From positions 1 through 45,716 of the forward strand of contig CAYPJU010000050.1 in NCBI GenBank assembly GCA_964411125.1: a DNA stretch of 45,716 nt, written 5' to 3'. The translations under genes and the position numbers were made by a program. Source of the DNA: JBFIHF01 sp964411125. GTDB lineage: Bacteria; Myxococcota_A; Bradymonadia; Bradymonadales; Bradymonadaceae. A model generated the notes under the pieces. The model was not told the DNA's origin, made no database searches, and worked only from the letters and a program-made list of their open reading frames with translations. This document shows, piece after piece, positions 16,719 to 25,256 of this stretch. Numbering within the stretch: position 1 is the first letter of the stretch; the number at the start of each line of letters is the position of its first letter.

Positions 16719-18291
16719 CGGCGTCTCCGGCGGCGGGCCCCCAGGAAGCCGGCGAGCAAGAGCGAGAGGAACGCCGCGCCGGGGGTCGTTCGCCGTGCGT
16801 CGACCTGGCTGCAGCAGCCGTCGCTGGTACCTCCGGGAATGCTGTCACCGTCGGGGTCTGCTTCCTGATCTGCCTCGAGCACCGTGAATCCATCCGCCAG
16901 CACGTCGCTGGCTCCGTCGGGGTTCGTGACGATGACGTCGTAGGTCCCCGGCGCGAGGCCCTCTGGCACCGTGGCCCGGATTCTCTCGGAGCGGGTCTCG
17001 GTCACGCCGATCGACTCCGCGTCCAACAGGACTTCGACGCCCGGCGCGAACCCGACGCCGACGATGACGACGGCGGTGGAGCCGTCGTTTCCGGCCTCCG
17101 ACGGCGTGATGGACTCGACCATCAGCGTGGCTCCGACGCCGTTGTTCTCGCCGCCCGGGTTGTTGTTGCCGTTGTTGGAGCCTCCTCCGAGGTCAGCCTC
17201 GGTCGAACCCATGTCGACCGGTGAGCCGCCCATGTCCATCGGGTCCGAGCCCATGTCGGCTGCGCCCATGTCCATCGGGTCCGAACCCATGTCGGCCGCG
17301 CCCATGTCCGAGCCCATGTCGGTCCCCCCCATCCCCATGTCGGGAGGCGTGACCTGGTCGCCNNNNNNNNNNNNNNNNNNNNNNNNNNNNNNNNNNNNNN
17401 NNNNNNNNNNNNNNNNNNNNNNNNNNNNNNNNNNNNNNNNNNNNNNNNNNNNNNNNNNNNNNCCGAGCCCATGTCGGTCCCCCCCATCCCCATGTCGGGA
17501 GGCGTGACCTGGTCGCCGCGGAAGATGAGTCGCATCACCCAGTCGCCGGGCTGCGAGTTGGCGAATGCGGGGCCGAAGTCCTCCCATGCGTAGTGCTTGG
17601 GGGCGTTCGGGCAGATCGAGGTGTTGAACGCGATCGGTTCGCCGTAGATGAGGTTGCGAAGCGACCCCGAGACGCCGTCCGTATCGCTGAGCAACACAGG
17701 GTGCCGTGCCGAACGGATCTGGCCGCCTGCCGTGCACTGGTCGCTGAGGGCCTTCACGCCGACTCGGATGCGGTCGGAGTTGATGATGATCGGGAAGAGC
17801 TGCAGCCCACCCTGGTTGAGCGCCGCGAACCGCATCTCTTTGATGGTCGCATTTCCGCGGGTCGCATCCCCGACGATCTCGAACCCGATCGGGGTCTGCG
17901 TCATCGGGTCGATCGCGTCGAGCTCCTGCGAGAAGATGTTGGTGCCCGGCTCCTTGGAGCGGACGCTCGCCACCGGGATCGACATGAAGTTGCAGCTGTC
18001 GGTGGCGACGGCCGCGCTCCCCTCCTCCCACACTTCGATGCCGAACTGGGCGCAGTATTCGCCACCCATGGATCCCTCGACCATGACGACCTGCACGCCG
18101 AGCAGCTCGGTCCCCTGAAGGTCTTCGGGAATGTCGAAGACCGCCTCGTACATCTCTCCTTCGATCAGCTCCGCCGTCGCCGTCGTCCCGTTGAAGTTCT
18201 CCCCGACGCTGTCGTTGGAGAGGATGGTTTCGGCGGACGCGTGCAGCGACGGCAGAAGAAGCATCGCAGCGAAGGCGAGTGAACGGCGCAT
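16715..18291 (-). CDS. Secreted protein with IPT/TIG domain and MYXO-CTERM-like tail
   Basis: Split by a scaffold gap. The N-terminal part (ATG 18291, down to 17463) has a type I signal peptide (MRRSLAFAAMLLLPSLHASA) and an unidentified beta-rich domain. The C-terminal part (17362 down to 16715) has a linker of DMG/DMGS/DPMDMG repeats, an IPT/TIG-like domain (VESITPSEAGNDGSTAVVIV) and a tail of GCC, a hydrophobic helix and six Arg, like MYXO-CTERM sorting signals. The two parts lie in different frames as assembled. Merging the duplicated 55-bp ends removes 155 bases and puts them in one frame of 473 codons. It is probably exported and anchored or processed at the surface. Confidence 0.8.
17363..17462. 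other. Scaffold gap, 100 N, inside a gene
   Basis: Exactly 100 N flanked by identical 55-bp sequences (17308-17362 and 17463-17517). Collapsing the duplicate restores one continuous reading frame through the DMG-repeat linker. The number of DMG units remains uncertain. Confidence 0.9.
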
Positions 18292-18358
18292 TGGGGCTCC
18301 CTGAGTGGATGGCTCTGGGTGCAGTATATCGAGAGGTGGAGTGTGGAGCCAATTCCCT

Positions 18359-18444
18359 GCGCGGGAACGGAGTCCCGCGCCACGTCGTTCGTGCGAACGG
18401 AGACCGCGAGACGTCGTTCGTGGGGCGGCGCTCCGACGCCGCCC
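18359..18444. repeat. Cluster of three hairpins and a direct repeat
   Basis: GCGCGGGA / TCCCGCGC with loop ACGGAG (18359-18380), CGTTCG / CGAACG with a 2-base loop (18386-18399) and GGGCGGCG / CGCCGCCC with loop CTCCGA (18423-18444). The 12-mer ACGTCGTTCGTG occurs at 18382 and 18411. The outer loops carry CGGAG and its near-complement CTCCG. It lies between the rsmB stop and the start of the 18291 gene and looks like a dispersed palindromic element. Confidence 0.55.
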
Positions 18445-18451
18445 GCCGCTG

Positions 18452-19690
18452 TCAGCCTGCTCTACGCATCCGAACGCCGAAGAAAGCATCGGCGTCGTGC
18501 TCGTCGGGCATCGGTCGCAGATACCCGGCATCGTCGGCGTAGTCGGCGAGCTCCGCCGGGAGGGGCTCGACGGTGAATTCGGGGTGACGCTCGAGGAACC
18601 GTTCGGCTTGCTTCGACGTCTCTTCACGCGTGAACGTGCAGACGCTGTAGACGAGCAGCCCTCCCGGTTTCACGAGCGGTGCCGCCGCGTCGAGCAGTTC
18701 CATCTGCAGACGGCTCAGGGTCGTGACGTCCGCTTCGCGCTTGGTCCAGCGCGTCTCGGGGTGCCGGCGGACGACGCCTAGCCCGGTGCAGGGAGCATCG
18801 ACGAGGACCGTGTCGAACGGCTCGTCGAAGTCGGCGTTCTGAAGGGTGCCCGCGCGCACCGTGACGTTCGAGATCCCGACGCGTTCGGCGGTCGCCTGCA
18901 GCATCTCGAGCTTGGTCTGCTGCGGGTCGAGGGCGACGACCTCGTCGTAGAACCGTGCGATGGCGAGTGACTTGCCGCCGACCCCGGCGCACGCGTCGAG
19001 CGCGCGCCCCGAACCTTCGGCGAGGCGGGCGACGAGCTGACTGCCGAGGTCCTGGATGACGAGCGACCCGCCGAGGATCGCGGCGCGCGCGGCGTCGTCC
19101 ATCCCTTCGAGTCTGATCGGCTCGGAGGTCGCGACGTCGCGGGCCCACAGCGGAGGGCGCTGGCTGAACGACGCCGCGATCGCCTCGGCGCGTGCCATCC
19201 CGAACTGCTGGATGAGGCGGTTCGCGATCCAGTTCGGGAGCGAGTAGCGGTCGCCGAGGTAGCGCACCGGCTTTCGTTCTCGGTCTGCCTCGCTCCACCA
19301 CCGCGGGGACTTCGTCGCGGCGACCTTTCGGAGCACTGCGTTCACGAGGCCGGCGGCGCCCTTGTTCACCTGCCGTTTCACGAGCTCCACCATCTCGCCG
19401 GTGGCGGCGTGGTCTGGGATTCGGTCGAGGAAGACGAGCTGGTAGACGCCGAGCCGCAGTGCGTTCAGCGCGACCGGGTCGAGCCGGGCGAGCCCACCAC
19501 GGACGTGCTTGCTCAGGATTGCGTCGAGCGCCCGTCGCCAGGTCAGCGTTCCGTACACGAGCTCGGTCGCGAGCCCGGCATCGCGATCGTCGAGGTCGCT
19601 CGCGTTGAGCGCCGCGTCGAGCGCGAGGTGGCTGTACGCCGCGTCGTCTTCGATTCGCCCCAGTACTCCGAGAGCCGTCTCGCGCGCCAT
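18452..19690 (-). CDS. rsmB: 16S rRNA m5C967 methyltransferase
   Basis: The product has 412 residues. It methylates C967 of 16S rRNA with S-adenosylmethionine. The N-terminal NusB-like RNA-binding domain (residues about 1-130, ending NKGAAGLVNAVLRKV) is followed by the Rossmann methyltransferase: DACAGVGGKS (SAM site), VVALDPQQTK, DAPCTGLGVVRRHPETRW with Cys301, and VYSVCTFTREE with the nucleophile Cys351. Length is normal. Its ATG overlaps the fmt stop by one base (TGATG), so it is coupled to fmt as the last gene of the def-fmt-rsmB operon, a common bacterial order. Confidence 0.95.
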   Translation of the reverse strand: MARETALGVLGRIEDDAAYSHLALDAALNASDLDDRDAGLATELVYGTLTWRRALDAILSKHVRGGLARLDPVALNALRLGVYQLVFLDRIPDHAATGEMVELVKRQVNKGAAGLVNAVLRKVAATKSPRWWSEADRERKPVRYLGDRYSLPNWIANRLIQQFGMARAEAIAASFSQRPPLWARDVATSEPIRLEGMDDAARAAILGGSLVIQDLGSQLVARLAEGSGRALDACAGVGGKSLAIARFYDEVVALDPQQTKLEMLQATAERVGISNVTVRAGTLQNADFDEPFDTVLVDAPCTGLGVVRRHPETRWTKREADVTTLSRLQMELLDAAAPLVKPGGLLVYSVCTFTREETSKQAERFLERHPEFTVEPLPAELADYADDAGYLRPMPDEHDADAFFGVRMRRAG

Positions 19691-20619
19691 CAGGTGAACC
19701 GCGCGCCGACTTCGAGGTCGTAGCCGTTGAGGAAGGGGAGGGCGGCCATGGCGCGGGCGCCCGGTGCCTGCACTTCGAGGATCTCGACCGCGCCGTCTCC
19801 GGTGGCGATCACGAGGCGCTTGTCCGCGACGAGTACTTCGCCCGGAGCCCCGGCGCCGTCGGTCGGGTGGGCGAGGTGGAACTTCACGCGATCGCCGCCG
19901 AACATCGACCAGGCGCCAGGCCAAGGGTTCACGCCGCGGATCAGGTTGGCGACGTCGCGGGCCGAGGCGGTCCAGTCGATGCGGCCGGTGTCCTTGGTCA
20001 TCATCGGCGCGTAGGTAGAGGCTTCGTGGTCCTGTTCTTCGGGTTTGATCGAAGAATCTGAGAGCCCTTCGAGCGTCGGGAGGATCAGGTCGCCGCCGAG
20101 CTGCATCAGACGGTCGTGCAGCTCGCCGGCGGTCTCGAGTTCGCCGATGCGTACCGCCCGGCGGAGCAACATCGGGCCGGTGTCGAGGCCAGCCTCCATC
20201 AACATCGTCGTGATCCCGGTCTCTTCTTCGCCCCGGATGATGCACCAGTTGAGCGGCGCGGCTCCGCGGTACTTCGGCAGGAGCGACGCGTGGATGTTCA
20301 CGCAGCCCAGGCGCGGCACGTCGAGGATCGCCTGCGGGAGAATCTGGCCGTAGGCGGTGACGACGACGACGTCGGGTTCCCAGGCGCGGAGCTGTTCGAG
20401 CGCCTCGTCGTTCCCGCGCACGCGCTGCGGTTGGTAAACCGGCACGCCGTGCTCGACTGCGCATTCTTTGACGGGGGACATCGCCACGCGTTTGCCGCGC
20501 CCGCTCGGGCGGTCGGGGTTCGTGAAGACGCCGACGACGTCGTGGTCGGACTCGAGGATTGCTCGGAGAGCGGGGACGGCGAACTCGGGCGTTCCCATGT
20601 AGACGACGCGAAGGCTCAC
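19690..20619 (-). CDS. fmt: Methionyl-tRNA formyltransferase
   Basis: The product has 309 residues and formylates initiator Met-tRNA using 10-formyl-tetrahydrofolate. The N-terminal formyltransferase domain shows MGTPEFAVPAL, TNPDRPSGRGK, VNIHASLLPKYRGAAPLNW with Asn108 and His110, and Asp146 in EAGLDTGPM. The C-terminal OB-like tRNA-binding domain follows from about residue 205. The GTG start at 20619 overlaps the def stop by four bases (GTGA), so translation is coupled to the deformylase that removes the same formyl group. A longer upstream frame lies inside def and is rejected. Confidence 0.95.
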   Translation of the reverse strand: MSLRVVYMGTPEFAVPALRAILESDHDVVGVFTNPDRPSGRGKRVAMSPVKECAVEHGVPVYQPQRVRGNDEALEQLRAWEPDVVVVTAYGQILPQAILDVPRLGCVNIHASLLPKYRGAAPLNWCIIRGEEETGITTMLMEAGLDTGPMLLRRAVRIGELETAGELHDRLMQLGGDLILPTLEGLSDSSIKPEEQDHEASTYAPMMTKDTGRIDWTASARDVANLIRGVNPWPGAWSMFGGDRVKFHLAHPTDGAGAPGEVLVADKRLVIATGDGAVEILEVQAPGARAMAALPFLNGYDLEVGARFT

Positions 20620-21158
20620 TCGTCCTCGTCCGTCTTTTCTTCTTCGGCTCGCGCGAGTGCGTCGAGGATCTTCTTGTATTTCTTGAGCGCGCGGCGCTTT
20701 TTCAGGTGGCTCATCCGGTCGATGAAGAGGACGCCGTCGAGGTGATCGATCTCGTGCTGGAGCGCGACCGCGAGGAGCTCGTCGGCCTCGATCTCGTAGG
20801 TCTCTCCTTCTTCGTTGAGCGCACGCACGACGACGTCGGACGCGCGGTCGATCTTTTCGTAGAGCTGCGGAAAGCTCAGGCAGCCTTCCTCCCACGTGAT
20901 TTCCCCGCTCCGGTCGACGATCTCCGGGTTGATGAGGACCTTGAGGTCCGCGGGGGCGTCGGGCTTGGAGACGTCGATGACCGCGACCCTCTTGAGGACG
21001 CCGATCTGCGGCGCCGCGAGGCCGACGCCGGGTGCGTCGTACATCGTGTCGGCGAGGTCCTGGACCAACTCCCGGATCTCGTCGTTCACTTCGGCGACCG
21101 GCTCGGTCGGAGTCGTGAGCACGTCGTTGGGGTAGAGAACGATTTCGCGTACGGCCAT
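20616..21158 (-). CDS. def: Peptide deformylase
   Basis: The product has 180 residues and removes the formyl group from nascent proteins. The three family motifs are intact: GVGLAAPQIG (residues 44-53), EGCLS with metal ligand Cys93, and QHEIDHLDG with ligands His135 and His139 and catalytic Glu136. The C-terminal extension is Lys/Glu-rich. It is the first gene of def-fmt-rsmB and has a good promoter 30-60 bases upstream. Confidence 0.96.
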   Translation of the reverse strand: MAVREIVLYPNDVLTTPTEPVAEVNDEIRELVQDLADTMYDAPGVGLAAPQIGVLKRVAVIDVSKPDAPADLKVLINPEIVDRSGEITWEEGCLSFPQLYEKIDRASDVVVRALNEEGETYEIEADELLAVALQHEIDHLDGVLFIDRMSHLKKRRALKKYKKILDALARAEEEKTDEDE

Positions 21159-21189
21159 GTTTCAGATTCCCGCCAGAGTCCAGCGGTGA

Positions 21190-21218
21190 GGGATAGCGGA
21201 CGACGTGCCGATGGTCAA
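21190..21218 (-). promoter_or_regulatory. Sigma-70-like promoter of def-fmt-rsmB
   Basis: Read on the minus strand: TTGACC (21213-21218), a 17-base spacer, TATCCC (21190-21195). The predicted start lies about 25 bases before the def ATG. Matched by eye. Confidence 0.55.
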
Positions 21219-21288
21219 CGAGAGGTACGCCCACCGCCGACCGATGTCGCCGTCTGGCTCCCCGAACCTCGGAGCCCGGCGGCCGAGG

Positions 21289-22056
21289 TCAGTGGTGAAT
21301 GCCCGAGGTGTATGCGTCTCGAAGCGCGTCGGTGAGGAGCACAGTCGCCGCCTCGTCGAGCGCCTCCCGAATGTCGGTGAGTTCGCGGGAGCGGGCCGCG
21401 CTGAGCTCCGGCGGCACCTCCGTCTTCGAGAACCGGCGCCGCAAATTCTCGACGGCGGCGCGGATGACGGCGACCTCCGCCCCTGGATCGAGGCCCATTA
21501 CGACGAAGTAGTTCTCGTGGCGGATCTGGCGCCACTTCCGGTCGACCTCATCTTCGGTCGGGGGCTCCAACGCTGTCTCGACGCGCGATGGGGCCGATGC
21601 TCGCTTCTCGCGGCGCTCTCGTCTCGCATCTCGGGGCGCAATCGGCTCAGCGCCAACGGACGCTTGTGCAGCGGGCGACGCGGCGCCGAGCAGTTCGACC
21701 GCTTCGATCTCGAGCACCCGCGCGACTTCCCGGAGAAGTTCCTCCGGGCTCGCCGCGGCTTCGAAGATGGCGTCGCAGCGCGCCGCGACGTCGGCGGGGG
21801 GGCGTTCGGGGCTCACGAGCACGAGCGGCGCGAGGGCGCCGACCGCGCGCGACCGGATCCCTTCGACGAGGTTTCCGAGGCGCGCGGCGCTGCGGGGCCC
21901 GAAGACGATGACCGCGTCGGGGAGGAGGTCCTCGATCCGCCGAATCCCTTCGGCAGGCAGTCTCGCGGTCTCGACCTCGACCTCATCGCCGACCAACTCG
22001 CGCAGTCGCGATCCTTCGGCGTCCGCTTCTCGACCGATGCAGAGGATCCGAATCAT
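21289..22056 (-). CDS. Receiver-like protein with degenerate J-like domain
   Basis: The product has 255 residues. The N-terminal ~115 residues look like a response-regulator receiver fold (MIRILCIGREAD ... LPDAVIVFGPRS ... GALAPLVLVSPERP), but the usual acidic pocket is poorly kept. A charged linker follows. The C-terminal ~85 residues resemble a J domain (NYFVVMGLDPGAEVAVIRAA, then NLRRRFS), but the HPD tripeptide needed to stimulate DnaK is replaced by SKTE-like sequence. It may be a protein-protein adaptor. The start overlaps the upstream stop by four bases (ATGA). Confidence 0.65.
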   Translation of the reverse strand: MIRILCIGREADAEGSRLRELVGDEVEVETARLPAEGIRRIEDLLPDAVIVFGPRSAARLGNLVEGIRSRAVGALAPLVLVSPERPPADVAARCDAIFEAAASPEELLREVARVLEIEAVELLGAASPAAQASVGAEPIAPRDARRERREKRASAPSRVETALEPPTEDEVDRKWRQIRHENYFVVMGLDPGAEVAVIRAAVENLRRRFSKTEVPPELSAARSRELTDIREALDEAATVLLTDALRDAYTSGIHH

Positions 22057-22703
22057 GCGTCCCCCATCCGCTGGGCAGCGACGAACTCGTCGAGCCACGC
22101 GTAGTCGGCGGGCGACTCGGGGAGGGCGTCGCCCTGATCGAGGGTGTCCAACAGCCGACGGACTGCCGCTCCGTTCGGGGGCTCGCCTTCGCCGAGGCGA
22201 TGCGTCTTCGCGGTCGCGTCGCGCAGGGCCGCTTCGTCGAACGAGACGATTCCTTCGTTGGCGAGAGCGGCTCCCGTGAGGAGGTTGCGCCAGCGCCAGC
22301 CAGCGTGATCGACATTCGTTTCGAGGAGCGGGGTCGCGACGTCGCGGAAATGGGCGAGAACCCCGCGGGTGACGCCGCACCGCAAGACCTCGCGACCGTC
22401 GAAGTCGGCGTGTGTCGCACGGCCCGCGGCGAGGATCTCGAAGGCGAGGCCGGAGCGATGCAACAGCATTCGGACGAGCTTTTCGACCTCGAAGAGGACC
22501 CAGGGGATCTGGTCGACGACCCCTTCTCGGGCGTCGTCCCACACTCGCAGCCCGCACACCGAGCGAGCCGTCTCGCTATATGCGCCGCCGACGCGCGGGC
22601 CCTGGGGACCTTCGAGCCAGGCGAGCCAGCGAGGCTCGACGTCGAGCCCTGCGGGGGGCCAGTCCAACATCAGGCGTTGCGGCTCGTCGAGAAAAGTGAG
22701 CAC
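22053..22703 (-). CDS. Possible degenerate nucleotidyltransferase-like protein
   Basis: The product has 216 residues from a GTG at 22703; an ATG at 22670 is the alternative and neither has a clear ribosome binding site. The region DQIPWVLFEVEKLVRMLLHR followed by a helical stretch (GWRWRNLLTGAALANEG) resembles RlaP/YcgL-type nucleotidyltransferases, where 'D-x-x-x-Y-E-x-x-K-F-x-x-L-x-x-x-N-P' is typical. The expected catalytic GS-x-x-x-(G)-x-x-x-x-SD-x-D is not visible: GGAYSETARSVCGLRVW lacks the Asp pair. It is likely inactive as an enzyme or wrongly assigned. It is coupled to the receiver/J-like gene by ATGA. Confidence 0.55.
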   Translation of the reverse strand: MLTFLDEPQRLMLDWPPAGLDVEPRWLAWLEGPQGPRVGGAYSETARSVCGLRVWDDAREGVVDQIPWVLFEVEKLVRMLLHRSGLAFEILAAGRATHADFDGREVLRCGVTRGVLAHFRDVATPLLETNVDHAGWRWRNLLTGAALANEGIVSFDEAALRDATAKTHRLGEGEPPNGAAVRRLLDTLDQGDALPESPADYAWLDEFVAAQRMGDA

Positions 22704-22711
22704 GCGTCGTC

Positions 22712-23467
22712 TCAGTGGCGATGCTTGTAGACGTGTCCCTGGTCGTGGACGCCGTACTCGTCGGGGAGCATCTCGGCGACCTCGGCCCGCTTCTCTTCGG
22801 GGATCTTCCAGTTCTGGCGCTTCGCGAAGGCCTCGGCGAGCTTCTGGACGATGCGGAGCGATTCCTCCTCGACCAAACGATCGGCGAGGGGCTCGACCGC
22901 GAGCTCGGGCTGGTCTTGCGCCAGCACGGCGTCGACGGCGAGGAACCGGATCGTCTCGTTCATGTCGTCGAGGAACCGGATGAGCTCTCGGGCGAGCTCG
23001 GGGTCCTTCAGTTCCTGTGCGCGCAGGATCAGCTCCTGCTTCTTCTCGGGGTTCTGCTGATACTCCGTCGAGCAACCGGCGAGCAGCTCGCGGGTCAACG
23101 CCACGAATTCGTCGAGCGATAGGAGGTCCGACATCACCTTCATCGGCCAGTTGATCAGCTCGTCGGTCTTCTCGAGGTGGCGTCGGACGACCCCACGGAC
23201 GTCGAGGCGCGGATCACCGCCCAGCTCGACGAGGATGTCGTAGACGCGCTGCTTCTCGTCGATGTCCACCGTCGTATTGGGACACGCCTCGCCGAAGCGC
23301 TTCATCAAGATTTCGACGGCCTGCGGGGTCGCCATTTCACGCAGTTCCTCGATGACGTAGGCGCGCTCGGCGGCCTGGCCGTACATCTCCGTGATCTGCT
23401 TTTCGAGGCGCGCGTATTTGCGCTCCTCTTTCTTCTCTTTGTCGAACAGGAAATCGAGAAACCCCAT
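22712..23467 (-). CDS. HEAT-like repeat protein
   Basis: The product has 251 residues with no signal peptide. The N-terminus MGFLDFLFDKEKKEERKYAR is charged, and the rest is a helical solenoid with HEAT/PBS-lyase-like repeats (MATPQAVEILMKRFGE; GGDPRLDVRGVVRRHLEK; MNETIRFLAVDAVLAQ; EESLRIVQKLAEAFA). The C-terminus has a His-containing tail (HDQGHVYKHRH). It is probably a cytoplasmic scaffold. GGAG five bases before the ATG fixes the start; that motif is part of a duplicated 17-bp sequence. It is the first gene of a three-gene minus-strand operon. Confidence 0.75.
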   Translation of the reverse strand: MGFLDFLFDKEKKEERKYARLEKQITEMYGQAAERAYVIEELREMATPQAVEILMKRFGEACPNTTVDIDEKQRVYDILVELGGDPRLDVRGVVRRHLEKTDELINWPMKVMSDLLSLDEFVALTRELLAGCSTEYQQNPEKKQELILRAQELKDPELARELIRFLDDMNETIRFLAVDAVLAQDQPELAVEPLADRLVEEESLRIVQKLAEAFAKRQNWKIPEEKRAEVAEMLPDEYGVHDQGHVYKHRH

Positions 23468-23468
23468 G

Positions 23469-23508
23469 TTTACTCCATCAAAGGCTCGGCCTTTACTCCG
23501 TCAAAGGC
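23469..23508 (-). repeat. Duplicated 17-bp leader sequence containing the RBS
   Basis: On the minus strand GCCTTTGACGGAGTAAA and GCCTTTGATGGAGTAAA, one mismatch, separated by six bases (period 23). The copy next to the gene provides the GGAG of the 23467 start codon. It could be a duplicated ribosome binding site or a two-site operator. Confidence 0.6.
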
Positions 23509-23555
23509 GTCAGGCTGCGGTTTAGAACATTGTCGCGCGCGATGCCAGCCTTTCG

Positions 23556-24149
23556 TCACGGAGAGACGGGCACTTCGCCAGGAAGTGAGGTGAGCGCGGT
23601 GGCGACTCCGCCAGCCAAACCCGCAGCGCGAGCGTTGTATTTCGCGGCGAGCTCGGAGTAGCGCTTCGTCTCGACGCGGACGCGGTTCTGGGCACCGATG
23701 AGCTCGGCGTCACGGTCGGGGCTCGCCGCGCGCTCTTCGTACAGCTTTTCGATGTCGGCCTGGCGCTCCCGAACGTTTTCGACCTGTGCGCGAGCGGTCT
23801 CGAGCTCGGCGTGCAGGGTGGAGAGCGCGGAGTGTGCGAACCCGATCCAGCCGAGGAGGAGGGCCGTGAGGAGCGCGGCGACAGACGCCACGATCAGCCG
23901 CCCCGACTTCTTCTCTTCCAGCGCGCGTCGTTCGGCCTTTCGTTCTTCGGCTCGCTGCACCTCGAGCTCTTTTCGGGCCCGGTCGAGGTACTCTTCGGGG
24001 ATGTCGAGGTCGCGGCCGACCTCCCGCAGCTCGTCGAGGCTGAGGCTCTCCTCCTCGTCCATCATCATTCGCGACGCGATCTCGATGACGTCGTCGAGAT
24101 CTTCGTCGTCGACGCGAACTTCGGTCTCGGTTTCCGCCTTCGTCTTCAC
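23556..24149 (-). CDS. Single-pass membrane coiled-coil protein
   Basis: The product has 197 residues from a GTG at 24149 that overlaps the upstream stop by four bases (GTGA). Residues 1-80 are acidic and helical with a segment (EEESLSLDELREVGRDLDIP) like small cytoplasmic helical domains in other myxobacterial proteins. One transmembrane helix lies near 86-107 (IVASVAALLTALLLGWIGFA), followed by a periplasmic coiled coil to about 170 and a Gly/Ala-rich end. The tight coupling with a TPM-domain protein suggests the two form a complex; LemA usually fills this place elsewhere, but this is not LemA by sequence. Confidence 0.7.
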   Translation of the reverse strand: MKTKAETETEVRVDDEDLDDVIEIASRMMMDEEESLSLDELREVGRDLDIPEEYLDRARKELEVQRAEERKAERRALEEKKSGRLIVASVAALLTALLLGWIGFAHSALSTLHAELETARAQVENVRERQADIEKLYEERAASPDRDAELIGAQNRVRVETKRYSELAAKYNARAAGLAGGVATALTSLPGEVPVSP

Positions 24150-25222
24150 CAGCTACTCCCTGCTCCGCCGCCCCCGGAGGAGCCGCCACCGAAGCTGCCG
24201 CCGCTGCTCCCGCCGCCGAAACTCGAGCTCGACGAGCTCGAACTCGGCTCGGGGAGCCGCGGGATGATGTGCGTGGTACGCCGATGATAGTTGCAGTGCG
24301 CGCAGTCCTTCACGACCTCTCGCAGCCCGGTGGAGTACTGCGTGGCTGCCTCGAGGGTCGAGGAGGTGGAGGAGAGCGTGCGGTTGTCGCACTTTGGGCA
24401 CGGCCCGTACCCCGAGAACCATTTCTGGTTCGCGAGGAGTCTCCCGAATTCGTCCTTCGTGCAGTACCAGTACTCCCAGTCGATGCTTCCGATCGCTTCT
24501 TCGGTTTGCTGCCCCTCGGTCAGATGCTCGTCGTCCTCGTCTTCGGGGAGCATCTCCATCAGCTCGCCGCACTCTGGGCAGGTCCGATCGTGCTTCCACT
24601 TTCGTCGTCGGAGAGCTGCCGCCCCGCCGCCCAGGCCGAGAAGTCCGAGAATTCCGCCGGCGACCGGTAGTGGCGGGAGAGGAGAGTCGTCGGCGACCGC
24701 CTGGTATCGGTCGGCGAAGGTGGGGCCCTTCTCGATCTTCTCGATGGAGGAGCCGACGCCGGCGAGGAGCCCCGCTCCGTAGCGGCCCTCCTTGAATCGC
24801 GGCACCATCTCGTCCTGCTGCATCTGTTTGAGCCAGCCGTCGGCGAGGACCGTCTCCATACCGTATCCCGTCTCCATCTCGAGGCGGCGCTCGCTCATCA
24901 CCATCAGGACCAGGAGCCCGTCGTCGACCCCGGTGCGTCCGATGCCCCAACGGTTGAAGAGCGCGGTGGCGAAATCTTTCGGTGTCGCGGTGTCGACCGA
25001 TTCGACGGTGACCACGGCGATTTCGGCGCCGGTTCGGGCGTTGAGCCCGTCGACCATTCGGTCGAGCTCGGCCTCTTCCTGCGGGGTCAGCGCGTCGGCC
25101 ATGTCCGTCACCCAACTGCTCGCGTGGCGAGGGTTGGGCACCTCGTCGACGCCGACGGCAGACGCCGTGGCTCCCCAGGCCACCGTCGACAGCAGGGAAA
25201 TGAGGAAGGCTGAAGCGCGCAT
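24146..25222 (-). CDS. TPM-domain (YgcG-like) membrane protein with zinc ribbon
   Basis: The product has 358 residues. A signal peptide (MRASAFLISLLSTVAWGATASA) precedes a TPM domain (residues about 30-165: WVTDMADALTPQEEAELDRM, TGAEIAVVTVESV, GVDDGLLVLMVMSERR). One transmembrane helix lies near 184-203. The cytosolic part has CPECGE ... CPKCDN ... CAHC, probably zinc-ribbon knuckles, and ends in a Ser run and GGGSSGG repeats. TPM proteins are linked to membrane quality control or phosphatase activity; the exact role here is unknown. Confidence 0.82.
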   Translation of the reverse strand: MRASAFLISLLSTVAWGATASAVGVDEVPNPRHASSWVTDMADALTPQEEAELDRMVDGLNARTGAEIAVVTVESVDTATPKDFATALFNRWGIGRTGVDDGLLVLMVMSERRLEMETGYGMETVLADGWLKQMQQDEMVPRFKEGRYGAGLLAGVGSSIEKIEKGPTFADRYQAVADDSPLPPLPVAGGILGLLGLGGGAAALRRRKWKHDRTCPECGELMEMLPEDEDDEHLTEGQQTEEAIGSIDWEYWYCTKDEFGRLLANQKWFSGYGPCPKCDNRTLSSTSSTLEAATQYSTGLREVVKDCAHCNYHRRTTHIIPRLPEPSSSSSSSSFGGGSSGGSFGGGSSGGGGAGSSW

Positions 25223-25256
25223 GCGAACCCCGGACCGAGTAGAGAGGAGCCCTGCA

